DNA of 64,000 bases, taken from positions 31,974 to 95,973 of the forward strand of contig CAKQDX010000009.1 of the NCBI GenBank assembly GCA_934229725.1, read 5' to 3'. Positions 26,545 through 33,721 of this stretch are shown piece by piece. This DNA is from an uncultured Streptococcus sp. GTDB lineage: Bacteria > Bacillota > Bacilli > Lactobacillales > Streptococcaceae. Within the stretch, counting starts at the first letter, position 1. The number at the start of each line of letters is the position of its first letter. The translations under genes and the position numbers were made by a program. Below the pieces are notes generated by a model. It ran no database searches. It was given only the letters and a program-made list of their open reading frames with translations, and was not told the DNA's origin.

Positions 26545-28296
26545 ATGAAACGTTCTATGTATGCCGGACGTGTTCGAAGCGAACATATCGGAACTACTAT
26601 TACTTTGAAAGGTTGGGTATCTCGTCGTCGTAACCTTGGAGGTTTGATTTTCATCGACCTTCGAGACCGTGAAGGTTTGATGCAATTGGTTGTTAACCCT
26701 GAAAATGCTGATGCAGCTGTTGTTGAAATAGCCGAGAGCCTACGTAGCGAATTTGTTATTGAAGTAACAGGAACAGTTGAAGCGCGTGAACAAGCTAACG
26801 ACAACTTACCTACAGGTGCTGTTGAACTAAAAGTTGAAGAACTTAAAGTTCTAAATACTGCCAAAACAACACCGTTTGAGATCAAAGATGGTGTTGAGGC
26901 TAGTGACGATACACGTATGCGTTACCGTTACTTGGATCTTCGTCGTCCAGAAATGTTGGAAAACTTTAAGCTTCGTGCTAAGGTAACTCACGCTATTCGT
27001 AATTATCTTGATGACTTGGAATTTATCGATGTTGAAACACCAATGTTGACAAAATCAACACCAGAAGGTGCACGTGATTATTTGGTGCCAAGTCGTGTTA
27101 GCCAAGGTCATTTTTATGCTCTTCCACAAAGTCCTCAAATTACCAAACAATTATTGATGAATGCCGGTTTTGACCGTTATTATCAAATTGTTAAGTGTTT
27201 CCGTGACGAAGATTTGCGTGGAGACCGTCAACCTGAGTTTACACAAGTTGACTTAGAAACATCATTCCTTAATGAGCAAGAAATTCAAGATATTACAGAA
27301 GGATTGATTGCTAAGGTTATGAAAGAAACTAAAGGGATTGATGTCACACTGCCATTCCCACGTATGTCTTATGATGATGCCATGAATAACTATGGTTCTG
27401 ATAAGCCAGATACACGCTTTGACATGCTTTTACAAGACTTGACAGAGGTTGTCAAGGGGGTAGACTTCAAAGTATTTGCTGAGGCGCCAGCTGTCAAGGC
27501 AATTGTTGTCAAAGGAAATGCAGATAAGTACTCACGTAAAAGCATTGACAAGTTGACAGAGTTTGCCAAACAATTTGGTGCTAAAGGTCTTGCTTGGGTT
27601 AAACTGACTGATGGATCTCTAGCAGGTCCAGTTGCTAAATTCTTGACAAGTATCGAAGGGAAGTTGACAGACGCTTTACAACTTGAAGAGAATGATTTAG
27701 TCCTCTTTGTAGCAGATACTCTGGAAGTTGCTAATAATACGCTTGGCGCTTTACGTAATCAAATTGCTAAAGAACTTGACATGGTTGACACCACTAAGTT
27801 CAACTTCCTTTGGGTTGTTGATTGGCCAATGTTTGAGTGGTCTGAAGAAGAAGGACGTTATATGTCTGCTCACCACCCATTCACCTTGCCAACAGAAGAG
27901 TCTGCATCAAATCTTGAAGGAAATCTTTCTAAGGTACGTGCTGTAGCCTATGACATTGTTTTGAATGGTTATGAGCTTGGGGGAGGGAGCCTTCGTATCA
28001 ATCATAAAGACCTACAGGAACGTATGTTGAAAGCTCTTGGTTTCTCTGAAGAATCTGCCTACGAGCAATTTGGTTTCCTTCTTGAAGCGATGGACTACGG
28101 CTTCCCACCACACGGTGGATTGGCTATCGGTCTTGACCGTTTTGTTATGCTTCTTGCAGGTAAAGATAATATTCGTGAGGTGATTGCCTTCCCTAAAAAT
28201 AATAAGGCATCAGATCCTATGACTCAGGCTCCAAGTCTTGTGGCTGATAAACAGTTGGAAGAACTTGCCCTTCATGTAGAATTAGAAAATGAATAA
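26545..28296 (+). CDS. aspS: Aspartyl-tRNA synthetase
   Basis: Class II synthetase of 583 aa with an N-terminal OB anticodon domain (about 1-105). The catalytic core shows TPEGARDYLVPSR and FRDEDLRGDRQPEFTQ. The bacterial GAD insertion lies around 280-420, and motif 3 is GLAIGLDRFVM. The length is normal for the bacterial enzyme. An extended -10 promoter lies at 26500-26508. The stop overlaps the start of the YitT gene by 8 bp. Confidence 0.97.
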   Translation: MKRSMYAGRVRSEHIGTTITLKGWVSRRRNLGGLIFIDLRDREGLMQLVVNPENADAAVVEIAESLRSEFVIEVTGTVEAREQANDNLPTGAVELKVEELKVLNTAKTTPFEIKDGVEASDDTRMRYRYLDLRRPEMLENFKLRAKVTHAIRNYLDDLEFIDVETPMLTKSTPEGARDYLVPSRVSQGHFYALPQSPQITKQLLMNAGFDRYYQIVKCFRDEDLRGDRQPEFTQVDLETSFLNEQEIQDITEGLIAKVMKETKGIDVTLPFPRMSYDDAMNNYGSDKPDTRFDMLLQDLTEVVKGVDFKVFAEAPAVKAIVVKGNADKYSRKSIDKLTEFAKQFGAKGLAWVKLTDGSLAGPVAKFLTSIEGKLTDALQLEENDLVLFVADTLEVANNTLGALRNQIAKELDMVDTTKFNFLWVVDWPMFEWSEEEGRYMSAHHPFTLPTEESASNLEGNLSKVRAVAYDIVLNGYELGGGSLRINHKDLQERMLKALGFSEESAYEQFGFLLEAMDYGFPPHGGLAIGLDRFVMLLAGKDNIREVIAFPKNNKASDPMTQAPSLVADKQLEELALHVELENE

Positions 28297-29230
28297 AACA
28301 CGTCTTCACAAACATGTTAAATTTGTAGCGAAAAAATCTGCGAAGAAGATAGGTGTTTGGCAGGCTATTCGTAGTATTTCTCGTGAAAAATATACCGAGA
28401 AGGTCTCAGCATCGTTACTATACGGACTCTTATCCTCAATCGCTGTGAATTTCTTTTTTCAACCTGGTCACGTCTATTCAAGTGGAGCTACAGGGTTGGC
28501 CCAGGTTTTATCAGCATTGAGTGTTAGAACTCTTGGTTTTGAGATTCCTGTATCATTGACTTTTTATGCGATTAATATTCCGCTCTTGATTCTTGCATGG
28601 AATAAAATTGGCCATAAATTTACTATCTTCACCTTCATTACAGTAACAATGAGCTCCCTGTTTATTCAGGTAATGCCTCATGTCACCTTGACTGAGGATC
28701 CTTTGATTAATGCGATCTTCGGTGGCTTGGTTATGGGTACAGGTATTGGATTTGGTTTGAAATCTCGTATTTCAAGTGGAGGTACGGATATTGTCAGCCT
28801 TACCATTCGTAAGAAAACTGGTCGTGATGTGGGAAATATCTCTCTGATTGTCAATGGGATTATCATGATTTTTGCCGGTATACTTTTTGGTTGGAAATAT
28901 GCTCTTTATTCAATGGTGACAATTTTTGTTTCAAGCCGAGTAACGGATGCGATTTTTACTAAGCAAAAGAAAATGCAGGCTATGATTGTTACAAGTAATC
29001 CGGATCCAGTTGTACGGATGATTCAGAAGAAACTCCACCGTGGAGTAACGATGATCAATGATGCGGAAGGTACTTATAATCACGAAAAAAAAGCAGTTTT
29101 ACTGACTATTATTACCCGTGAAGAGTACACTGATTTTAAGTATTACATGAGAAAAGCGGATCCTAAAGCATTTGTTTCTATTGCTGAAAATGTACATATT
29201 CTAGGTCGTTTTGTTGATTTAGATGACTAA
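28289..29230 (+). CDS. YitT-family membrane protein (DUF161 plus DUF2179)
   Basis: The 313 aa have five to six membrane helices (about 45-215), with FFQPGHVYSSGATGLAQ and GTGIGFGLKSRISSGGTDI, followed by a C-terminal DUF2179 domain (about 225-305). The function of the family is unknown. A basic N-terminal extension of about 40 residues precedes the first helix. It is translationally coupled to aspS (8-bp overlap) and ends in a terminator. Confidence 0.87.
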   Translation: MNKTRLHKHVKFVAKKSAKKIGVWQAIRSISREKYTEKVSASLLYGLLSSIAVNFFFQPGHVYSSGATGLAQVLSALSVRTLGFEIPVSLTFYAINIPLLILAWNKIGHKFTIFTFITVTMSSLFIQVMPHVTLTEDPLINAIFGGLVMGTGIGFGLKSRISSGGTDIVSLTIRKKTGRDVGNISLIVNGIIMIFAGILFGWKYALYSMVTIFVSSRVTDAIFTKQKKMQAMIVTSNPDPVVRMIQKKLHRGVTMINDAEGTYNHEKKAVLLTIITREEYTDFKYYMRKADPKAFVSIAENVHILGRFVDLDD

Positions 29231-29232
29231 GT

Positions 29233-29266
29233 AAAAAGGAAGTTGACGTTGGTTGACTTCTTTTTT
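29233..29266 (+). terminator. Rho-independent terminator after the YitT gene
   Basis: AAAAAGGAAGT/ACTTCTTTTTT with a 12-nt loop and a T6 tail. Confidence 0.8.
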
Positions 29267-29280
29267 ACTAGAGAGAATTC

Positions 29281-29309
29281 TTGACGAAATCCTTGCATGA
29301 CCTTACAAT
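29281..29309 (+). promoter_or_regulatory. Promoter of yaaA, placing +1 on the start codon
   Basis: TTGACG, exactly 17 bp, TACAAT. With the usual distance the transcript starts at 29316, the A of the yaaA ATG. There is no SD. Confidence 0.75.
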
Positions 29310-29315
29310 AACAAT

Positions 29316-30053
29316 ATGATTAAATTTTTGATTCCAACTGCAAAAGAAATGAAGACCCTCAATGAAGTTCCGTATCAGAAGATTTCTGAAAAGAGTGTGG
29401 CTATTCTCAAAGAAATGGCAAAGTTATCCACAGATGAATTATCCACAGCTTATAAAATAAAGCTTGAGCAGGCTGAGAAAGAGAAGCAGCGCTGGGATGT
29501 CATTTTATCTGGAGAAGCAAGGAGCTATCCTGCAATAGAGCTTTTTAATGGCTTGATGTATCGCCATATTAGACGTAGTGACTTATCCACATGTGAAAAA
29601 GATTTTTTAAGCCAACAGGTATTTATCACATCTTCTTTTTATGGGATTATTCCCGCTTTTTATCCGATTCAGGAACATCGTCATGACTTTCATACGAAAA
29701 TTAAGGTTAATGGTCAGTCCTTAAAAAATTACTGGCGTGCTGAATATGACCAATTTCTAGAAGAGAGTCAAGTTCCAGTTGTTTCCTTACTTTCAAGTGA
29801 ATTTGAAGATGTCTTTAGTCCAGCTCTTCGTAAGCAGTTATTCACGGTTAGTTTTATGGAAGACCGTAATGGTAATGGCCTTCTTAAGACTCACTCTACG
29901 ATTTCTAAAAAAGCTAGAGGAGCTTTTTTGACGGCTGTAATGAAAGAAAATTGTCAAACCATTGATGACTTACGGAAATTATCCTTTGATGAGTTTTACT
30001 ATCGTGAAGATTTATCCTCTGAGCATGAGCTAGTTTTTGTTAAAACCGTATAA
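29316..30053 (+). CDS. yaaA: YaaA-family peroxide-stress protein
   Basis: The 245 aa match the YaaA/DUF328 family: MIKFLIPTAKEM start, ELFNGLMYRHI, FITSSFYGIIPAFYPI, YRAEY-type YWRAEYDQ and the C-terminal KKARGAFL. E. coli YaaA limits intracellular iron and DNA damage under peroxide stress; the role here is inferred. The mRNA is predicted to be leaderless. The coding region holds three perfect DnaA boxes, all read as the codons for Leu-Ser-Thr. It is convergent with the nrdG operon through a shared terminator. Confidence 0.92.
   Translation: MIKFLIPTAKEMKTLNEVPYQKISEKSVAILKEMAKLSTDELSTAYKIKLEQAEKEKQRWDVILSGEARSYPAIELFNGLMYRHIRRSDLSTCEKDFLSQQVFITSSFYGIIPAFYPIQEHRHDFHTKIKVNGQSLKNYWRAEYDQFLEESQVPVVSLLSSEFEDVFSPALRKQLFTVSFMEDRNGNGLLKTHSTISKKARGAFLTAVMKENCQTIDDLRKLSFDEFYYREDLSSEHELVFVKTV
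29424..29447 (+). other. Two perfect DnaA boxes in direct repeat
   Basis: TTATCCACA at 29424-29432 and 29439-29447, same orientation, 15 bp apart start to start. Both match the DnaA consensus exactly and lie inside yaaA. Confidence 0.8.
29583..29591 (+). other. Third perfect DnaA box
   Basis: TTATCCACA again, same orientation and codon phase, 144 bp downstream of the second. Shorter TTATCC cores recur at 29979 and 30012. Confidence 0.75.
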
Positions 30054-30054
30054 A

Positions 30055-30084
30055 AAAGGTCTGAGTCATAAACTCAGACTTTTT
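30055..30084. terminator. Bidirectional terminator between yaaA and nrdG
   Basis: AAGGTCTGAGT/ACTCAGACTTT stem with a 5-nt loop, T runs on both strands. Confidence 0.9.
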
Positions 30085-30085
30085 C

Positions 30086-30691
30086 TTATAGCATATCTTT
30101 ACGATCGACTTGCTCATAGTTCGTTTGACCGTCATTTAACTTGTCCCAAATAACGACTTCTCCTTTATCAAGAGATTTTTTGACATCAATAATACGTTGA
30201 TTAGATGATCCTCGAAACTGGAGCATAAGGTTTTTTTTAGTGATGTCAAAGCGGCCGTCAACGAGAATGTCAACGAGTTGAAGAAGTTCTAGCTTATCAG
30301 GAGTTTCAAGCATCAACTCCTCCCAAGTATAACCAGTCCAAGACCAGATATCTTTTTCTGGAAGTTCCTCACGAATGCGTTTGACTAGGGGAATGAGAAT
30401 TCCTGTGTTTAGGAAGGGTTCACCACCAAGTAGCGTGAGACCCTGTACGTAAGGTTGAGCTAGGTCCTGCATGATTTGTTCTTCAAGTTCTTTAGTATAG
30501 GGAATTCCTGCCTTAAAGGACCAGGTGGCAGCGTTATAGCATCCCTCGCAATGAAACATGCAACCAGAGACATAAAGGGAGTTACGTACGCCTTCACCAT
30601 CGACGAAGTTAAAAGCTTTGTAGTCAATAATGCGTCCTTGACTAAGTTCTTCAGACTTCCATTCTTGAGGTTTTGGTGTATTCCATGTCAT
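30086..30691 (-). CDS. nrdG: Anaerobic ribonucleotide reductase activating protein NrdG
   Basis: Radical SAM enzyme that installs the glycyl radical in NrdD. The 201 aa hold the cluster motif CMFHCEGC (CxxxCxxC, about residues 44-51) and the SAM-binding GGEP (TLLGGEPFLN). It is the last gene of the minus-strand nrdD operon, 4 bp after the GNAT gene. Confidence 0.95.
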   Translation of the reverse strand: MTWNTPKPQEWKSEELSQGRIIDYKAFNFVDGEGVRNSLYVSGCMFHCEGCYNAATWSFKAGIPYTKELEEQIMQDLAQPYVQGLTLLGGEPFLNTGILIPLVKRIREELPEKDIWSWTGYTWEELMLETPDKLELLQLVDILVDGRFDITKKNLMLQFRGSSNQRIIDVKKSLDKGEVVIWDKLNDGQTNYEQVDRKDML

Positions 30692-30695
30692 AATT

Positions 30696-31196
30696 CTACT
30701 CCAAATCTATCCAATAGCGCTCAGTTTCATTGTGAATATTCTCCAACTGACCACCATTGGCTAAGATAACAGCACGACTAGCAAAATTGTCGATATTACA
30801 GGTGATTAGAGCTCTAGTAATATTCTTTTTCTTGGCCATTTGCAAACCTTGGCGGAGAGATTCTTTAGCATAACCCTTTCCTCGTTCAGACGGACGGATA
30901 GAGTAGCCAATATGACCACCTTTTTCTAGTAAGTAGTCATTCAATCGGAGACGGAGGTTGAGAAAGCCAAGAGCCTGGCCTGCTTCGTTGAAGCTAACCA
31001 GCTGGATAGCAGGAACCCAGTTTTCAGAGATATTAAGTCCTGCTTCTGCCTGAAGATTTTCATCTAGCCACTCTTCATAAACAAAATTGTCGGGGTTCCA
31101 AAATCCACCATCATGAGCAGATTGCTCCCTTTCAAATTCAGCCATCATCTCTAAGATAGCTTCTTTATCTGTTTGACTCGGTCGGCGTAAGATCAT
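30696..31196 (-). CDS. GNAT-family N-acetyltransferase
   Basis: The 166 aa carry the acetyl-CoA motif A as IGYSIRPSERGKGYAKESL (about 103-121, R/Q-x-x-G-x-G/A core RGKGYA) and a motif B region ANGGQLEN near the end. The substrate is unknown. It lies between nrdD and nrdG and starts one base after the stop of a 43-aa gene, so it is co-expressed with anaerobic ribonucleotide reduction. Confidence 0.9.
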   Translation of the reverse strand: MILRRPSQTDKEAILEMMAEFEREQSAHDGGFWNPDNFVYEEWLDENLQAEAGLNISENWVPAIQLVSFNEAGQALGFLNLRLRLNDYLLEKGGHIGYSIRPSERGKGYAKESLRQGLQMAKKKNITRALITCNIDNFASRAVILANGGQLENIHNETERYWIDLE

Positions 31197-31197
31197 A

Positions 31198-31329
31198 TTA
31201 TTTCTTCTTTCCAGCTTTTTTCAAAAGGGCTTGGACACGTGCTTTTTTGTCATTTTTGACGGTTGCATTTTTTTCGTGGTAACGTTCCACTTGCTGCATA
31301 CCTTTATAATCTAATTGATATTTTCCCAT
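31198..31329 (-). CDS. Small basic protein of 43 aa in the nrdD operon
   Basis: Encodes MGKYQLDYKGMQQVERYHEK and continues with a Lys/Ala-rich helix ending KKAGKKK. It has an SD-like AAAGGAAT upstream and is spaced 1 bp from the GNAT gene, so it is translated in the operon. It has no membrane segment and a strongly basic C-terminus, so it could bind nucleic acid. I do not know the family. Confidence 0.7.
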   Translation of the reverse strand: MGKYQLDYKGMQQVERYHEKNATVKNDKKARVQALLKKAGKKK

Positions 31330-31352
31330 GCTATTCCTTTCTAAAAAATAAA

Positions 31353-31388
31353 TAAGCAAAGCAGTTGGAAGATATCATCCAGCTGCTT
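31353..31388 (-). terminator. Partial terminator/attenuator after nrdD
   Basis: On the minus strand AAGCAGCTGG/CCAACTGCTT forms a 10-bp stem (one mismatch) followed by an interrupted T-rich stretch. It probably reduces, but does not abolish, read-through to the 43-aa gene, GNAT gene and nrdG. Confidence 0.5.
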
Positions 31389-31418
31389 CTAGTTTGTGAT
31401 AACATTCCCTATGATATG

Positions 31419-33623
31419 TTAGAGATGTTTTCCTTCAAATTTTATAGTTGAGCCATTCATATGTTTGACTCGGGCTGAGATTTCTTTGTGGCGTCCCTTA
31501 ACCATTGGGCGTGCCTGTGGATTTCCTAGATAGCCGCAAGTACGTTTGACAACATCAACTGTTTTAGGATCTGTGTTGCCACAATTAGGGCACATGAATC
31601 CACGTTCTGTTGGGGTGAAGTCCCCTTCAAAGTCACACTTGTAGCATTTATCTATTGGAGTATTCGTTCCGAGATAACCGACACGGTCGTAGGCAAAATC
31701 CCAGACAGCTTCAAGTGCTTTAGGGTTTTGTTGGAGGACTGGATATTCACAATAATGGATGAATCCACCAGTTGCCCCAGCTTCTGGGTAAGCTTTCTCA
31801 AATTCCAACTTTTCAAATGGTGTTGGATTTTTACGAACATCGTAATGGAAGGAGTTGGTGTAATATTCTTTATCAGTGATATCAGTCACGACACCGAATT
31901 TTTCAGTATCCAAGCGACAGAAACGATCAGTCAAACTTTCTGATGGTGTTGAATAAACAGAGAAATGATAATCATATTCGTCAGACCAACTTTCACAAGC
32001 ATTTTTCATAGCTTTAACGATATCTAACGTGAATGCTTTGGCTTCTGAATTAGTTTCCCAATCGCTACCATAAAAAACAGATGCTACTTCATAAAGTCCA
32101 ATGTAACCAAGTGATACGGTTGCACGGCGATGTTTGAAAAGTTGGTCGACACTGTCGCATTTACCTAGACGCTGACCAAAAGCACCATACTGATAAAGGA
32201 TAGGTGCATTGGCAGGTGTAGCTTCTTTGGCACGTTCAACTCGATAGACGAGAGCATCTTTGGCAATTCCCATGCGTTCCTCAAAGATTTCCCAGAACTT
32301 TTCCTTCTCTCCCTTAGACTCTAAAGCGATTCTAGGAAGATTAAGGGTTACAACACCAAGGTTCATTCGTCCAGAATTAACTTCAACACCATTTTCATCC
32401 TTCCACCCTTGTAGGAAAGAACGACATCCCATAGGAGCCTTGAAGGAACCCGTTAATTCAATAATTTTATCGTATGAAAGTACATCTGGATACATACGCT
32501 TTGTTGCACATTCAAGAGCTAGTTGCTTAATATCGTAGTTAGGTGAGCTAGGCTCTAAGTTAAGTCCACGTTTTAAGGTAAAAATGAGTTTAGGGAAAAT
32601 AGCTGTACGGTGTTCTGAGCCAAGTCCTAAAATACGAACTTGTAGGATAGCCTTTTGGATTTCACGTTCAAACCAGTTTGTCCCTAAACCGAAACCGAGA
32701 GAGGTAAAGGGAGTTTGTCCATTCGATGTGAAAAGGGTATTAATCTCATATTCAAGGGATTGCATGGCATCATAGATATCTTTACGTGTTTTAGCACGTG
32801 CATAATCTTCTCGTTTATCTTCAGCAACCCAAACCTCAGCATCGGCTAAATGCTTTTTATAATTGAGTTGAGCATATGGAGCTAAAAACTCATCGATACG
32901 GTCCGCTGTACAGCCACCATACTGACTAGAGGCGACATTTGCGATGATTTGTGAAATTTGTGCAGTTGCAGTTTGAATGGATTTGGGACTTTCAACTTCC
33001 GCATTACCAATCTTAAAACCATTTGCCAACATGCCTTTGAAGTCAATCAAACAACAGTTGGTCATAGGTGTGTAAGGACTGTAGTCTAAATCGTGGAAGT
33101 GGATGTCTCCTTTTTGATGGGCATTTGCTACATGTGAAGGAAGCATCTTAAGCCCTACAGATTTTCCAACAATTCCTGCGGTTAAATCACGTTGTGTATT
33201 GTACAAGTCGCTGTCCTTATTGGCATTTTCGTGGACAACAGCTTGGTCTTTATTGACGAGTTTGTTAATGGTGAAATTGATGTCAGTGGCCTGAGAACGC
33301 TCAAAATCACGTTTGGTACGATAGTTAATATATTCTTGAGCGATAGTATATTCGTTGGCTGCGAGCAACTCGTGCTCTACAATGCTCTGAATTTCATATA
33401 TTTTGACATTTTGAGAAAAGCGATCATTGATTTCAGCCACAATACGATTGGCAATACTCTCCAATTTAACCTCAATTAGAGGTGTAACAGGTGTAATAGC
33501 ATCACTAGCTTTGAGAATAGCTTCATATATCTTACTTGAATCGAAGGCGACCATACGTCCATCACGTTTGATGACTTTGATATCGGGATTGACAGTAACC
33601 TTTTCTTTTTCTAATGTTATCAT
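31419..33623 (-). CDS. nrdD: Anaerobic ribonucleoside-triphosphate reductase NrdD
   Basis: Class III reductase producing deoxynucleotides without oxygen. The 734 aa begin with an ATP-cone (about 15-105, VIKRDGRMVAFDSSKIYEA). The ten-stranded barrel core follows. The C-terminus has zinc ligands CYKCDFEG and CPNCGNTDP, and the glycyl-radical site is RTCGYLGNP. The length is normal. SD GAGGTGA lies upstream. Its promoter overlaps paired NrdR-type boxes, so ATP/dATP-responsive repression by NrdR is expected. Confidence 0.97.
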   Translation of the reverse strand: MITLEKEKVTVNPDIKVIKRDGRMVAFDSSKIYEAILKASDAITPVTPLIEVKLESIANRIVAEINDRFSQNVKIYEIQSIVEHELLAANEYTIAQEYINYRTKRDFERSQATDINFTINKLVNKDQAVVHENANKDSDLYNTQRDLTAGIVGKSVGLKMLPSHVANAHQKGDIHFHDLDYSPYTPMTNCCLIDFKGMLANGFKIGNAEVESPKSIQTATAQISQIIANVASSQYGGCTADRIDEFLAPYAQLNYKKHLADAEVWVAEDKREDYARAKTRKDIYDAMQSLEYEINTLFTSNGQTPFTSLGFGLGTNWFEREIQKAILQVRILGLGSEHRTAIFPKLIFTLKRGLNLEPSSPNYDIKQLALECATKRMYPDVLSYDKIIELTGSFKAPMGCRSFLQGWKDENGVEVNSGRMNLGVVTLNLPRIALESKGEKEKFWEIFEERMGIAKDALVYRVERAKEATPANAPILYQYGAFGQRLGKCDSVDQLFKHRRATVSLGYIGLYEVASVFYGSDWETNSEAKAFTLDIVKAMKNACESWSDEYDYHFSVYSTPSESLTDRFCRLDTEKFGVVTDITDKEYYTNSFHYDVRKNPTPFEKLEFEKAYPEAGATGGFIHYCEYPVLQQNPKALEAVWDFAYDRVGYLGTNTPIDKCYKCDFEGDFTPTERGFMCPNCGNTDPKTVDVVKRTCGYLGNPQARPMVKGRHKEISARVKHMNGSTIKFEGKHL

Positions 33624-33644
33624 CTAAAATTCACCTCGCTACTA

Positions 33645-33672
33645 ATTATAGCACTAGGCAGAAAAAAATCAA
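33645..33672 (-). promoter_or_regulatory. Promoter of the nrdD operon
   Basis: On the minus strand TTGATT, 16 bp and TATAAT with an extended TGC. The -35 box is embedded in the proximal NrdR-like box. Confidence 0.7.
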
Positions 33673-33712
33673 TATATTGTGGTATATTTTTATCTCAACC
33701 ACTATATATTGA
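33669..33712. promoter_or_regulatory. Paired NrdR boxes forming an inverted repeat and terminator-like hairpin
   Basis: Boxes at 33669-33683 and 33698-33712 (ACCACTATATATTGA and its near inverse) match the NrdR core CACWATATAT and are 29 bp apart centre to centre, about three helical turns. As RNA they form a 15-bp stem (one mismatch) with T runs on both strands. The site can therefore also terminate the upstream minus-strand gene. Confidence 0.7.
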
Positions 33713-33721
33713 TTTTTTGAG

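Noticed and set aside
29424..29591. A replication origin at the DnaA boxes
   Set aside because: No dnaA or dnaN adjoins, no AT-rich unwinding element is evident, and the boxes lie within an intact gene.
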